A stretch of 64,000 nt of DNA from Spongiibacter nanhainus. GTDB lineage: Bacteria; Pseudomonadota; Gammaproteobacteria; Pseudomonadales; Spongiibacteraceae. Under the pieces are notes generated by a model. It did not search any database and was not told the DNA's origin. It saw only the letters and a list, made by a program, of their open reading frames with translations. The DNA is taken from the NCBI RefSeq assembly GCF_016132545.1, contig NZ_CP066167.1:2011001-2075000 (forward strand), given 5' to 3'. Positions 1 through 10,074 of the stretch are shown piece by piece (the first letter of the stretch is position 1; each line of letters begins with the position of its first letter). A program made the position numbers and the translations under genes.

Positions 1-291
1 TGTGTTGACGTCACTGTTGCCAATTGGTGTAGAAGCGTCGTCCAGCCAGCTGCGGGCATCCAGGAGTTCAGCGGTCGCGCCCCAATTACCCTCATTTATG
101 CTGCCTTTTAACAACAGCCGCGTCAGGCCCAATTGATCAGAGCCCTGCCGACCGGCAGCCACCACATCGGTGACCCCTTCAGCCTTTATCCTAAACCGGC
201 CGGACAGCTCAGTAGTGACGGCGTTTGTCCAGGGAGCTACAGTGCACAATACTGCGATCAGCGCCACAAGTGGCAAGCGAGAGAGATTCAT
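1..291 (-). CDS. Outer-membrane beta-barrel protein (alginate-export/porin-like), N-terminal part
   Basis: This open frame runs off the left edge and starts at an ATG whose complement lies at 289-291; 97 codons are visible. The N-terminus is a clear Sec signal peptide: a basic MNLSR start, a hydrophobic core and a probable AxA-type cleavage near TNA (residues 22-24). The mature part alternates polar and hydrophobic residues (LSGRFRIKAEG, LTRLLLKGSI, WGATAELLDARSWLDD), as in the first strands of barrels of the alginate-export (AlgE-like) type. The fold is fairly clear; the exact family and substrate are inference because most of the protein lies outside the window. Upstream are three phased GTTACA sites that may control it. 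Confidence 0.6.
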   Translation of the reverse strand, partial: MNLSRLPLVALIAVLCTVAPWTNAVTTELSGRFRIKAEGVTDVVAAGRQGSDQLGLTRLLLKGSINEGNWGATAELLDARSWLDDASTPIGNSDVNT

Positions 292-344
292 AAAAATTTT
301 AAAAACAATGCGTCAGGATTGTTATCTACAGTACAAGATAAGGA

Positions 345-372
345 TGTAACAATAATGTAACGCAAGTGTAAC
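345..372 (-). promoter_or_regulatory. Three phased GTTACA direct repeats, OmpR-like box
   Basis: Read on the minus strand, GTTACA occurs three times (complements at 367-372, 356-361 and 345-350), each exactly 11 bp from the next, so all face the same side of the helix. GTTACA half-sites with about one-turn spacing are the known style of OmpR-family response-regulator sites. They lie 54 bp and more upstream of the outer-membrane protein start at 291, next to a plausible -35/-10 region. The repeats are seen directly; the identity of the regulator is inference. Confidence 0.45.
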
Positions 373-433
373 AAAAGTATTTTGAGCAAACACTTTTTTC
401 ATTTGGGTCCTCGGCCCGATTATCTATCCTCTC

Positions 434-1246
434 CTAATCTTTCTCGGGGGTAAGGGCGTCCACTTTCTGCTCGATACGCTTTAGGTTGATGGCCAGGGCG
501 CTCAGGGTGGCATCGGGGTGGTCTGACTCCCACTGTGAAGCGCCCTCCTCGTCTATCACGCCGACAATGACGCCGATGACCATATTTAAAAAGGCAAAGG
601 CGCTCAGGCAGATAAACAGCACGTAGTAAGCCCAGCTCCAACCATAGACCGCCATGGTTTCGTACATGACGTCGGTCCAATCCTCAAAGGTCATCACCCG
701 GAAAAGCGTCAGCATACTGACCCCGATATCCTCCCACAGTGTCGGGTTGATATCGGCAAACAGTGTAGAGCCGGCGGCGGCGAAGATATAAAACACGATA
801 AACATCAACAGCATCAGATAACCGAGCCTGGGCAGTGCCCGCAGCAGGGAGTTGATCAGCATGCGCAGCTCGGGAACGATGGAGACCATCCGCAACACCC
901 GAAATACGCGAATTAGGCGCCCCACCATGGCGGCATCTGCATCGGGAATCGGCACAATGCTGACCAGCACGATTAGCGACTCGAAGATATTCCAGCCACT
1001 GCGGAAAAAATCCCTCTTGCGGGGCTCGGCCAAGAAGCGAATGCTGATCTCCACCAAAAAAAACAGCGTGACGGCAATATCGAGGGCAGACAACAGCCGC
1101 GATACAGTGGGCGACACATCAAAGGTCTTGGCCCCCACGACCACCGCAGACAGAATGATGACGGCGATAACAAACCACTCAAAGCCGCGATTGGCACTGA
1201 GTCGCTGCAATTTGTGGTGAAATCCGGAAATGGATGCGGAGTGCAT
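434..1246 (-). CDS. Voltage-gated cation channel, single-domain (NaChBac-like)
   Basis: A 270-residue, six-helix ion-transport-family protein, the usual size for single-domain bacterial voltage-gated channels that assemble as homotetramers. S4 is unmistakable: arginines at 110, 113, 116 and 119 every third residue (GRLIRVFRVLRM). The pore loop carries TFEDWTD (186-192), which aligns with the TLESWSM filter of NavAb; it has acidic residues at the positions corresponding to 177, 178 and 181, as in the engineered calcium-selective CavAb. S6 (about 208-232) is followed by a charged tail (ALAINLKRIEQKVDAL) of the kind that forms the C-terminal coiled coil. It lies 52 bp downstream of the isomerase gene and may be cotranscribed. 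Fold is near certain; ion selectivity is inferred. Confidence 0.9.
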   Translation of the reverse strand: MHSASISGFHHKLQRLSANRGFEWFVIAVIILSAVVVGAKTFDVSPTVSRLLSALDIAVTLFFLVEISIRFLAEPRKRDFFRSGWNIFESLIVLVSIVPIPDADAAMVGRLIRVFRVLRMVSIVPELRMLINSLLRALPRLGYLMLLMFIVFYIFAAAGSTLFADINPTLWEDIGVSMLTLFRVMTFEDWTDVMYETMAVYGWSWAYYVLFICLSAFAFLNMVIGVIVGVIDEEGASQWESDHPDATLSALAINLKRIEQKVDALTPEKD

Positions 1247-1298
1247 GCTGGGGCCTCAAGGCTGGGTTTAGGGCAATGTTGGGGCCCCAGCAGAAAAA

Positions 1299-1670
1299 TC
1301 AAGGTGTGCGGGTGTTTTCCGCCCCCCAGTAGGCTTTCATGTCGACGATAAGGTTGTCCTCGTTGAAGGTGAACACATCTATGACATCCAGTTGCATCTC
1401 GCCATTGCCCGGGTTCAGTTCAACCACAAAGGGGAACGCCGCGCAGTGCTCCGTCAGCCTCACCTCACCGTCCAAGCGGGCCGAAATGCCGGAACTAAAT
1501 GCGGTTTTGTAGAATCCAATAATCGCATCCATCCCGGAAATAGGCTCGCTGCCTACCGGGTCCTCAATGCTGGCGGTGTCAGCGTACAGGTCGCGGATAG
1601 CGTCGAGATCGTGAGTGCAAAGAGCCTTGATATAGTTCTCGACGGCAATGAGTTTGGGGTTTTTGCTCAC
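1299..1670 (-). CDS. ksi: Delta5-3-ketosteroid isomerase (steroid Delta-isomerase)
   Basis: A 123-residue NTF2-fold protein that aligns almost without gaps with the classical Comamonas ketosteroid isomerase. The signature EDPVGSEPISG (36-46) is conserved, and all three catalytic residues are present: Tyr13 (Tyr14 in Comamonas), Asp37 (Asp38, the base) and Asp98 (Asp99). The enzyme moves the 5,6 double bond of 3-oxo-steroids into conjugation. This is much closer than the generic SnoaL-like match at 61550. It points to steroid metabolism in the organism, although no ring-cleavage genes are in this window. It is the first gene of a possible two-gene leftward unit with the channel. Confidence 0.85.
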   Translation of the reverse strand: MSKNPKLIAVENYIKALCTHDLDAIRDLYADTASIEDPVGSEPISGMDAIIGFYKTAFSSGISARLDGEVRLTEHCAAFPFVVELNPGNGEMQLDVIDVFTFNEDNLIVDMKAYWGAENTRTP

Positions 1671-1849
1671 TGTTTTACTCCATCAATAAGGGGTTATCAG
1701 AACGCGCACCAAGCGGTGACAGCCAAGTTCCATACCACGGCCTTTGGTGCGAATCTGGTCAAATACACGTCGATTTGCAGCCTAATCTGGTCGGCACGTC
1801 GGCACCATGCCGTAAATGAGGTACTATCGGCGGTGGAGAGTTCTGAAGT

Positions 1850-4072
1850 ATGCGGTTTTCTATGTCAATAAATAAGCTGATAACAGTTAAATTCGCCATG
1901 ACCAGACTGGGCCGGGCGGTAACTTCCTCGTCTGCGGTACTGCTGACAATGTTGACGCTGTCGTGGTCGGTGGCGGGCTTTGCTGCGATTACCCCCCTCG
2001 CCCCGGACGGCCATCACCAGACCGCTATCAAAGATATGGTGCGCCAATTAGAAGCCCGTCATTACGTCAAGTTGGATATCGACGATAAGTTATCCAAACG
2101 GCTTCTCGATGCCTACCTGCTGGACCTCGACCCCAACAAACAACTGCTACTTCAGAGTGATATCGACGAATTTCATCGTCTTTACGATGACACCCTCGAC
2201 GACCAGCTGAAAAAAGCTAGGCTCGAGGCGGGCTACCGGATTTTTAACCGCTATCGGGAGCGGCTGGCGAAGCGTCTGGAAACCACCATCGAAAAACTGC
2301 CCACCTTGATTGAAGAGATGGACTTCACCAAGGATGAAGAGATCGTCCTTGACCGCCGGGAGCTGCCCTGGCCGCAAAATCAGCAAGAAGCCGATGAAAT
2401 CTGGCGCAAGCAACTCAAAAATCGAGTTCTGAGCCTTAAATTGACGGGCAAAGAAAACGCCGATATCGCCGAGTTGTTGCAAAAGCGCTACAGCAACCAG
2501 CTGCGTCGTATCGAGCAGCTTGAAGACGAGGACGTTTTTCAGATCTACGCCAACGCCTTTGCGTCACTTTACGACCCTCACACTGATTATTTTTCTCCCC
2601 GCACATCTGAGAATTTCCAGATCAATATGAGCCTCAAACTGGAAGGTATAGGTGCGGTGCTGCAGATGGAAGATGACTACACCAAGGTTGTGCGCCTGGT
2701 GCCGGCGGGACCCGCAGATAAGCAGGGTCAACTGCAACCTGCCGATCGCATTGTTGGCGTGGCACAGGGTGAGTCCGGTGAAATGACTGACGTGATCGGC
2801 CTGCGCCTGGACGATGTGGTGGATATGATTCGCGGCCCAGCCGGCTCCATTGTGCGTCTGGAAGTGATTCCCGCGGTGGCACACAGTGATGAAGAGCGCC
2901 AGGAAATCGTCATTGAACGCAACGAGGTCAAGCTGGAGGAGCAAAGTGCACAGGGTGAGCTTATTGAAATCACCGATGCCCAAGGCGCGACCCGCAAAAT
3001 CGGCGTCATAGATATTCCGACCTTTTACATGGATTTTGAGGCGTTTCGCGCCGGCGACGCCAACTATCGCAGTACCACCCGGGACGTGCACCGTATCCTC
3101 GGCGAACTGTTGTCCGAAGGCGCCGAGGGTATTGTAATAGATCTCCGGGACAACGGCGGCGGCTCATTGGTAGAAGCCAATGGCCTGGTTGGGCTATTTA
3201 TCAAGTCCGGGCCCACGGTACAGATTCGTCAGGCCAATTCCCGTGTAGGCTTAGAGGGTAAACGACGCAGCTCCCCCTACTACACCGGTCCGCTGGCGGT
3301 GATGATCAACCGCATGAGCGCCTCCGCCTCAGAAATTTTTGCCGGTGCGATTCAGGACTACCAGCGCGGTCTGGTACTGGGTACCCAGTCATTTGGTAAG
3401 GGTACGGTGCAGTCGGTTAATCCGCTGCGCTACGGGCAACTTAAGCTGACAGAGTCCAAGTTTTATCGGGTTTCCGGTGATAGCACCCAAAATCGCGGGG
3501 TCATTCCCGATATCGAGTTTCCACCTATTTACGACAAAGACGAGATTGGCGAAGGGGTGTTGGACAATGCCATGAGCTGGGACCGGATTCCCCAGGCGCC
3601 CCACAGTTACTACTACGACCTGGACGATGGGATGGCCCATCTGCGCAAGCGCCACGACCAGCGCATCGCTGAAGATCCGGATTTCCGCTTTCTCGAAGAA
3701 CAGCTGGCCGCCATCGAAAAATTGCGGGACCGCCGTACCCTCTCCCTCAATCTGGAAATGCGCCGCAAAGAGCGGGAAGAGCAAAAAGCACTGCAGTTAG
3801 CGATGGAAAATCGCCGCCGGGTTGCCAAAGGGGAAGAGCCGCTGGCCTCCCTGGACGAGGATGACAAGGCAGAAGCTAAGAAAGACAGCAGCGACAGCAC
3901 TGACGTCGCCGACGAGCTGCCCCTGACGCCAGATTCAGTGGCAGACACTGTGCCTGGCGAAACGGATGAAGATGACGAGGACCAGCCAGACCCAATGCTG
4001 AAAGAAGCGGCCCACATCCTGGTCGATGCGATCCCCTTCTTCCAGAGCGAGCGGCTGGCTGCACAGCCCTAG
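1850..4072 (+). CDS. prc: Carboxy-terminal (tail-specific) protease Prc/CtpA
   Basis: A 740-residue S41 protease that degrades periplasmic proteins with nonpolar C-termini and acts on cell-wall hydrolase regulation in relatives. A signal-like hydrophobic stretch covers residues 28-45. A PDZ domain lies at about 255-345 (LEGIGAVLQ). The catalytic dyad is Ser492 in SASASE and Lys517 in FGKGTV; their spacing of 25 matches E. coli Prc Ser430/Lys455. IDLRDNGGGSL (430-440) is also typical. The C-terminal region 665-715 is a strongly acidic low-complexity stretch. The start is uncertain: ATG 1850, 1862 and 1898 are in frame; 1850 has a GGAG 11 nt upstream, while 1898 would give the most compact signal peptide. 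Confidence 0.95.
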   Translation: MRFSMSINKLITVKFAMTRLGRAVTSSSAVLLTMLTLSWSVAGFAAITPLAPDGHHQTAIKDMVRQLEARHYVKLDIDDKLSKRLLDAYLLDLDPNKQLLLQSDIDEFHRLYDDTLDDQLKKARLEAGYRIFNRYRERLAKRLETTIEKLPTLIEEMDFTKDEEIVLDRRELPWPQNQQEADEIWRKQLKNRVLSLKLTGKENADIAELLQKRYSNQLRRIEQLEDEDVFQIYANAFASLYDPHTDYFSPRTSENFQINMSLKLEGIGAVLQMEDDYTKVVRLVPAGPADKQGQLQPADRIVGVAQGESGEMTDVIGLRLDDVVDMIRGPAGSIVRLEVIPAVAHSDEERQEIVIERNEVKLEEQSAQGELIEITDAQGATRKIGVIDIPTFYMDFEAFRAGDANYRSTTRDVHRILGELLSEGAEGIVIDLRDNGGGSLVEANGLVGLFIKSGPTVQIRQANSRVGLEGKRRSSPYYTGPLAVMINRMSASASEIFAGAIQDYQRGLVLGTQSFGKGTVQSVNPLRYGQLKLTESKFYRVSGDSTQNRGVIPDIEFPPIYDKDEIGEGVLDNAMSWDRIPQAPHSYYYDLDDGMAHLRKRHDQRIAEDPDFRFLEEQLAAIEKLRDRRTLSLNLEMRRKEREEQKALQLAMENRRRVAKGEEPLASLDEDDKAEAKKDSSDSTDVADELPLTPDSVADTVPGETDEDDEDQPDPMLKEAAHILVDAIPFFQSERLAAQP

Positions 4073-4089
4073 GGCCTGTTCATACCTAT

Positions 4090-4123
4090 CCCCACCTCGC
4101 TGAAAGGTGGGGCTTTCCTTCTT
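4090..4123 (+). terminator. Rho-independent terminator after prc
   Basis: The 8-bp stem CCCCACCT/AGGTGGGG (4090-4097 and 4105-4112) encloses a 7-nt loop and is followed by the pyrimidine tract CTTTCCTTCTT. It lies between the convergent stops of prc and gorA; the T-rich side belongs to the prc direction. Confidence 0.75.
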
Positions 4124-4125
4124 GC

Positions 4126-5478
4126 TTACCTAACCGCCTCCCGCATGGTGACAAACTCCTCTGCCACCGTGGGATGTATACCAATGGTCTGATCGAAGTC
4201 GGCTTTTTTGGCTCCGGCTTTAATGGCCACCGCGAGCCCCTGAATGATCTCGCCAGCCTCATCTCCCAGCATATGGGCACCCACCACCCGGTCAGTGGCC
4301 TTATCGACGATCAGTTTGAGTAATGTCTTGGTGGGGTTGCCACTGAGGGTATGTTTCAGGTGGGTGAACTTTGAGGTAAACACCGCAATGTCGCCATACT
4401 TTTCCCGGGCGTCTTCCTCGCTGTAACCCACCGTCGCCAGGTTGGGTTGAGAGAATATGGCTGTGGGTATAAAGCTGTAGTCCAATGCTTCAGCCTGGTT
4501 GTTGTATAAACGCCGTGCCAGGTTCATTCCCTCGGCCAGCGCGACCGGCGTCAATTCCATGCCGCCGATTACGTCGCCTAGGGCGTAAATGGACGGATCG
4601 GTGGTTTGCAGGGTGTCATCGACGGCGATAAAACCCTGCTCATTGAGCTCTACCTGGGTGTGCTCAAGACCCAGGCCTTCCAGTAGCGGACGCCGACCGG
4701 TGGCATACATCACCAGATCGGTTTCCACGGTATCACCACTGTCCATAGCCAGGGTGTAACTGTCGCCCTGCTTCTCGATTTTGCTCACGTTGTCATTAAA
4801 GCGCAGCACAATGCCCCGCTGGGTCATTTCCTCGGCCAGTTGCCGGCGCAGTTCGCCGTCAAACCCCCGCAAGAACAAATCCCGACGGTAGACCTGCTCA
4901 ACCTGGACACCCAGGCCGTGGAGGATGCCGGAAAATTCGGTGGCAATATAGCCGCCACCGACAATGACGGCCCGTTTAGGCAGAGACTCCAGGTAAAAGA
5001 TCTCATTAGAGGAAATAGCATGCTCTTTGCCCGGAATATCGGGAATAAAGGGCCAACCGCCCACCGCGATAAGAATCCGCTCAGCACGATACTGTTGACC
5101 GTCAACTTCCACAGTATTGGCGGCGACGATTTTGGCGTGTCCATTTATGAGAGTGACACCGGCGTTATCCAGTAGGCGACCGTAGATGCCGTTAAGGCGT
5201 TCGATTTCCCGGGTCTTATTGTCCCGCAGTCGCGGCCAGTCCAAGGGTTTAAGCTCTGCGTCCCAGCCAAAACCCCGGGCGTCGTTAAACTCTTCCCCGT
5301 AGTGAGCGGCATAGCTGAACAGTTTTTTGGGCACACAACCCACATTTACACAGGTACCACCCAGATAACGGGACTCGGCCACCGCGACCCGGGCGCCAAA
5401 ACCGGCCGACATCCGCGCGGCTCTGACGCCACCGGACCCCGCACCAATCACCAACAGGTCGTAATCAAAATCACTCAT
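4126..5478 (-). CDS. gorA: Glutathione reductase (NADPH)
   Basis: A 450-residue flavoprotein disulfide reductase, the length of E. coli Gor (450). It reduces glutathione disulfide with NADPH in the cytoplasm. Visible motifs are the N-terminal FAD site [10 protein letters not shown], the redox disulfide [13 protein letters not shown], the second nucleotide-binding fold GGGYIATEF and the C-terminal catalytic HPTVAEE. The CVNVGC spacing and C-terminus distinguish it from mercuric reductase and lipoamide dehydrogenase. It is the last gene of a leftward series after cysG, separated by 32 bp. Confidence 0.95.
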   Translation of the reverse strand: MSDFDYDLLVIGAGSGGVRAARMSAGFGARVAVAESRYLGGTCVNVGCVPKKLFSYAAHYGEEFNDARGFGWDAELKPLDWPRLRDNKTREIERLNGIYGRLLDNAGVTLINGHAKIVAANTVEVDGQQYRAERILIAVGGWPFIPDIPGKEHAISSNEIFYLESLPKRAVIVGGGYIATEFSGILHGLGVQVEQVYRRDLFLRGFDGELRRQLAEEMTQRGIVLRFNDNVSKIEKQGDSYTLAMDSGDTVETDLVMYATGRRPLLEGLGLEHTQVELNEQGFIAVDDTLQTTDPSIYALGDVIGGMELTPVALAEGMNLARRLYNNQAEALDYSFIPTAIFSQPNLATVGYSEEDAREKYGDIAVFTSKFTHLKHTLSGNPTKTLLKLIVDKATDRVVGAHMLGDEAGEIIQGLAVAIKAGAKKADFDQTIGIHPTVAEEFVTMREAVR

Positions 5479-5510
5479 TGCAGACTCTCAAGTTAGCTTG
5501 TTGATCGGGG

Positions 5511-6917
5511 CTAGACGACAGGTTTGACCAGTTCCCCTTGGTTCTCATACCACGCCAGTTGCCGGCGCAGCTCCACGACTTCACCAACGATGATCAGTGT
5601 CGGCGCTTTGACCGGGTTGCGCGCGATTTCCTCCACCATGGTGGCCAGTGTGGCCACCACCACTTTCTGGTCCCGGGTAGTGCCCTGCTGGATGAGCGCA
5701 ATGGGGGTGTCGGGGTGCCGGCCGTGGGCCACTAGCTCCCGGCAGATCACCGGCAGCCCCACCAGGCCCATGTAAAACACTACAGTCTGGGTGGTGTGGA
5801 CTAATTCGCTCCAGGGCAAGTCGATGCTATTGTCCTTCAAATGGCCGGTAACAAAACGCACCGACTGAGCATAGTCCCGGTGAGTCAGGGGGATACCGGC
5901 GTAACTTGCACAGCCGGCGGCCGCAGTAACCCCTGGCACCACCTGGAAGGGAATGCGCTCACTGGCCAGCTGGGCAATTTCTTCGCCACCGCGACCAAAG
6001 ATAAAGGGGTCACCGCCTTTCAGACGGGCCACTTTGCGGCCCTGTTTGGCAAAGTCCACCAACAGCTGGTTAATGTCCTCTTGAGGAACCGCGTGATTAG
6101 AGCGGGCTTTGCCGACAAACACCCGCTGTGCGTCTTTGCGGCACAGCTCGACAATCGCCGGGGCGACCAGGCGGTCGTAGAGCACCACGTCTGCCCGCTG
6201 TAACAGGCGCATGGCTTTAAAAGTCATCAGGTCCGGGTCGCCGGGCCCCGCGCCTATCAGATAGACCTCGCCGCCACTGGGGGCGTCGGCGCTGGCGATC
6301 TGTTCCTGCAGCATCTCTTTGGCGGCGTCCTCTTTGCCGGCGTACACCATCTCCGCCACAGGGCCGTCCAGGGCTTTCTCCCAGAACAAACGGCGATCCT
6401 CGATATCGCTAAAGCGGGCCTTGACGGCGTCCCGACACTCCCCCACCAATTTGGCCAGGCGTCCGTAGGCTGCCGGAATACTGCTCTCCAGTTTGGCGCG
6501 CACGATACGGGCCAGCACAGGGCTTCTTCCCCCGCTACTAACAGCGACCACCAGGGGCGAACGGTCGATAATGGCGGGCAGAATAAAACTGCACAGCGCG
6601 GGGTTATCCACCACATTGACGGGGATATTAGCGGCGTGACAGTCCCCGGACACCTGTGCATTCAGCGCTTCATCGTCAGTGGCAGCAATGGCCAGGAAAA
6701 CACCGTCAAGATCATCCTGCGTGTAGGCGCGGTGATGGCATTGGCCGCTGTTATCGGCAGCCAGTTGTTCCAACTCGGCGTCGATCTCCGGGGCGACTAC
6801 CCGCAGTCTGGCCCCGGCTTTTTGCAGTAAGTTGGCTTTGCGCAGTGCCACGGCGCCGCCACCGACCACCAGACAGCATTTGTCCTTGAGGTCGGTAAAC
6901 AGGGGCAAAAATTCCAT
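5511..6917 (-). CDS. cysG: Siroheme synthase, trifunctional
   Basis: A 468-residue fusion (E. coli CysG has 457). The N-terminal half (about 1-200) is the precorrin-2 dehydrogenase/ferrochelatase with the NAD site [11 protein letters not shown] and the conserved [11 protein letters not shown] segment, where E. coli CysG carries a phosphoserine. The C-terminal half (about 216-460) is uroporphyrinogen-III methyltransferase, with [14 protein letters not shown] and [16 protein letters not shown]. The product siroheme serves sulfite and nitrite reductases, which fits the presence of cysB at 53573. It starts 4 bp after serS ends, so the two are probably cotranscribed. Confidence 0.96.
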   Translation of the reverse strand: MEFLPLFTDLKDKCCLVVGGGAVALRKANLLQKAGARLRVVAPEIDAELEQLAADNSGQCHHRAYTQDDLDGVFLAIAATDDEALNAQVSGDCHAANIPVNVVDNPALCSFILPAIIDRSPLVVAVSSGGRSPVLARIVRAKLESSIPAAYGRLAKLVGECRDAVKARFSDIEDRRLFWEKALDGPVAEMVYAGKEDAAKEMLQEQIASADAPSGGEVYLIGAGPGDPDLMTFKAMRLLQRADVVLYDRLVAPAIVELCRKDAQRVFVGKARSNHAVPQEDINQLLVDFAKQGRKVARLKGGDPFIFGRGGEEIAQLASERIPFQVVPGVTAAAGCASYAGIPLTHRDYAQSVRFVTGHLKDNSIDLPWSELVHTTQTVVFYMGLVGLPVICRELVAHGRHPDTPIALIQQGTTRDQKVVVATLATMVEEIARNPVKAPTLIIVGEVVELRRQLAWYENQGELVKPVV

Positions 6918-6921
6918 AGTC

Positions 6922-8229
<1,308 letters not shown>

Positions 8230-8256
8230 CTAAAATATACTCCAACTGCCTAAATT

Positions 8257-8628
8257 TTAACGAATTGATTGAATTCCAAGCCAGCATCCCAAGACGCAGG
8301 TGACCACTGTAATCAGCATATAACTGGCGGCGGTGATCAATTTTCCGCTCTCCAGCAGCGCGACGGTTTCCAGCGAAAAGGTGGAAAAGGTGGTAAACGC
8401 ACCGAGAAAGCCGACAATCAGCACGTAGCGCCAATCGGGATGCCACGACGTCTTCTCGGTGATCACCACGTATATCGCACCGATCAGAAAGGAGCCAATC
8501 AGATTGACCGCAAAGGTCCCCACTGGCCAATGTTGAGGCCCTATCAGTGTCTGCACCAGCCGCGCCATGCCGTAGCGGGCCACTGCCCCGCCTGCGCCGC
8601 CAAGTGCTATAAGAAACAAAGGTTGCAC
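8257..8628 (-). CDS. crcB: Fluoride ion channel/exporter CrcB (Fluc)
   Basis: A small membrane protein with four hydrophobic helices and the Fluc signatures GGAGGAVARYGMARL, GTFAVNLIGSFLIG and GFLGAFTTFSTFSLE, the last containing the phenylalanines that line the fluoride path. It works as a dual-topology dimer that lets fluoride leave the cell. The open frame reaches an ATG at 8673, but that adds a polar N-terminus not seen in the family. I prefer the GTG at 8628 (start VQPLFLIALGG), which has a purine-rich CCGGGG before it and gives 123 residues, close to the usual length. No fluoride riboswitch is seen upstream. Confidence 0.9.
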   Translation of the reverse strand: MQPLFLIALGGAGGAVARYGMARLVQTLIGPQHWPVGTFAVNLIGSFLIGAIYVVITEKTSWHPDWRYVLIVGFLGAFTTFSTFSLETVALLESGKLITAASYMLITVVTCVLGCWLGIQSIR

Positions 8629-8763
8629 GTTATGCCCCGGTGATCGCTTTTGGAAAGCGGGTGATTTTAGCAACTTAGGGCCTGTTCACACTAATCCTAT
8701 TCGCCCCATCCAGCCTGCAAGAGGTGTTTTCGCCCTTTTTTGCCGGGTTCTGTCCGCTGAGGG

Positions 8764-10074
8764 CTAACGATAGCGTTTATAGGGACTGTCTGCGTCCCGC
8801 TGCCTAAGTTGTCGCAATTTCTCGGCAATTTTAATTTCCAGGCCCCGTTCAACCGGTTGGTAGAAGACCCGATCCGCCAGGGATTCTGGCAGATAACTCT
8901 CTCCGGCCGCATACGCATCGGGCTCATCATGGGCATAGCGATAGCCGTCGCCAAAGCCTTGCTCTTTCATCATGCCGGTGGGGGCATTGCGCAAGTGCAT
9001 GGGCACATCTTCGCTGCCACCCTGGGACACCTCCCGGCGCACGGCGTTGTAGGCGTTGTAAACCGCATTGCTCTTTGGGGCGGCAGCGAGGTAGCAGATC
9101 GCCTGGGCCATCGCGAGCTCACCCTCGGGGCTGCCCAACCGGGTCTGTACATCCCAGGCATCAATGCAGATGCGCAGTGCCCGCGGGTCGGCATTGCCGA
9201 TGTCCTCGCTGGCCATTCGCAGCAGGCGGCGGGCGATGTATAGAGGATCACAGCCGCCATCCAGCATCCTGGCAAACCAATAAAGGGCGCCGTCGGGGGA
9301 GCTCCCCCTTACGGCTTTATGCAAGGCGGAAATCTGCTCGTAAAAGAGGTCGCCGCCCTTGTCAAAGCGCCTGGGTTGATCGCTGACCGCCCGCTCCACT
9401 GCGGTGGCTGTAAGCTGTTTGCCGTCGCCGGTTTCCAGCCCTATGGCGGCTTCCAGCAAGTTGAGCGCCCGTCTGGCGTCACCGTCGGCCTGGGCAGCCA
9501 GGGTGTCCAGGCAGCCTTCGTCGCTATGCCAACCCTCATGGCAGAGGGCGTGCCCAAGGATGTCTTGGAGCTGCTCGTCACTCAGGGCGTGAAGCTGGTA
9601 GACCCGAGCCCGGGACAGCAAGGCGTTGTTGATTTCAAAGGAGGGGTTTTCCGTGGTGGCGCCAACAAAGACCACGGTGCCGTCCTCAACATAGGGCAGA
9701 AAGGCATCCTGCTGGGCCTTGTTGAAGCGGTGCACCTCGTCGATAAACAACACGGTTTGGCGACCGTATTGTTGCACCTGGCGGGCCTGCTCTATGGCAG
9801 TACGAATCTCTTTGACACCTGCCAGCACGGCAGAAATCGTCAAAAATTGGGCATCGCAGTGCTGGGCAATCAGGCGCGCCAAGGTGGTTTTGCCCACGCC
9901 CGGCGGACCCCAGAAGATCATAGAATGGATTTGGCCGGCGTCCAGGGCCAGCCGCAGGGCCTTGCCCTCCCCCAGTAAATGTTGCTGCCCTCTTACCTCC
10001 TCCAGTCGCGTTGGCCGCATGCGGGCGGCCAGTGGCGCACTGGTGGGGGGCTCGCCTAAGAGGTCCCCGGCCAT
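8764..10074 (-). CDS. rarA: Replication-associated recombination AAA+ ATPase RarA
   Basis: A 436-residue clamp-loader-like ATPase (MgsA/RarA, the homologue of eukaryotic WRNIP1/Mgs1) acting at stalled replication forks. It has Walker A GPPGVGKTT (56-64), Walker B FIDEVHRFNKAQQDAFLP, the sensor TTENPSFE and a C-terminal tetramerisation region with KSNAVYNAYN. Length and the lolA-rarA-crcB-serS order match relatives. Its start overlaps the 3' end of lolA by 19 bp, which indicates translational coupling. Confidence 0.95.
   Translation of the reverse strand: MAGDLLGEPPTSAPLAARMRPTRLEEVRGQQHLLGEGKALRLALDAGQIHSMIFWGPPGVGKTTLARLIAQHCDAQFLTISAVLAGVKEIRTAIEQARQVQQYGRQTVLFIDEVHRFNKAQQDAFLPYVEDGTVVFVGATTENPSFEINNALLSRARVYQLHALSDEQLQDILGHALCHEGWHSDEGCLDTLAAQADGDARRALNLLEAAIGLETGDGKQLTATAVERAVSDQPRRFDKGGDLFYEQISALHKAVRGSSPDGALYWFARMLDGGCDPLYIARRLLRMASEDIGNADPRALRICIDAWDVQTRLGSPEGELAMAQAICYLAAAPKSNAVYNAYNAVRREVSQGGSEDVPMHLRNAPTGMMKEQGFGDGYRYAHDEPDAYAAGESYLPESLADRVFYQPVERGLEIKIAEKLRQLRQRDADSPYKRYR

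Noticed and set aside
2564-3091. Long antisense open frames within prc and similar ones in many genes.
   Set aside because: They mirror the codon pattern of real genes in GC-rich DNA and show no recognisable protein features.
8629-8763. Possible fluoride riboswitch upstream of crcB.
   Set aside because: The conserved crcB-motif elements are not visible in the leader in the crcB direction, and crcB probably reads as part of a longer unit.
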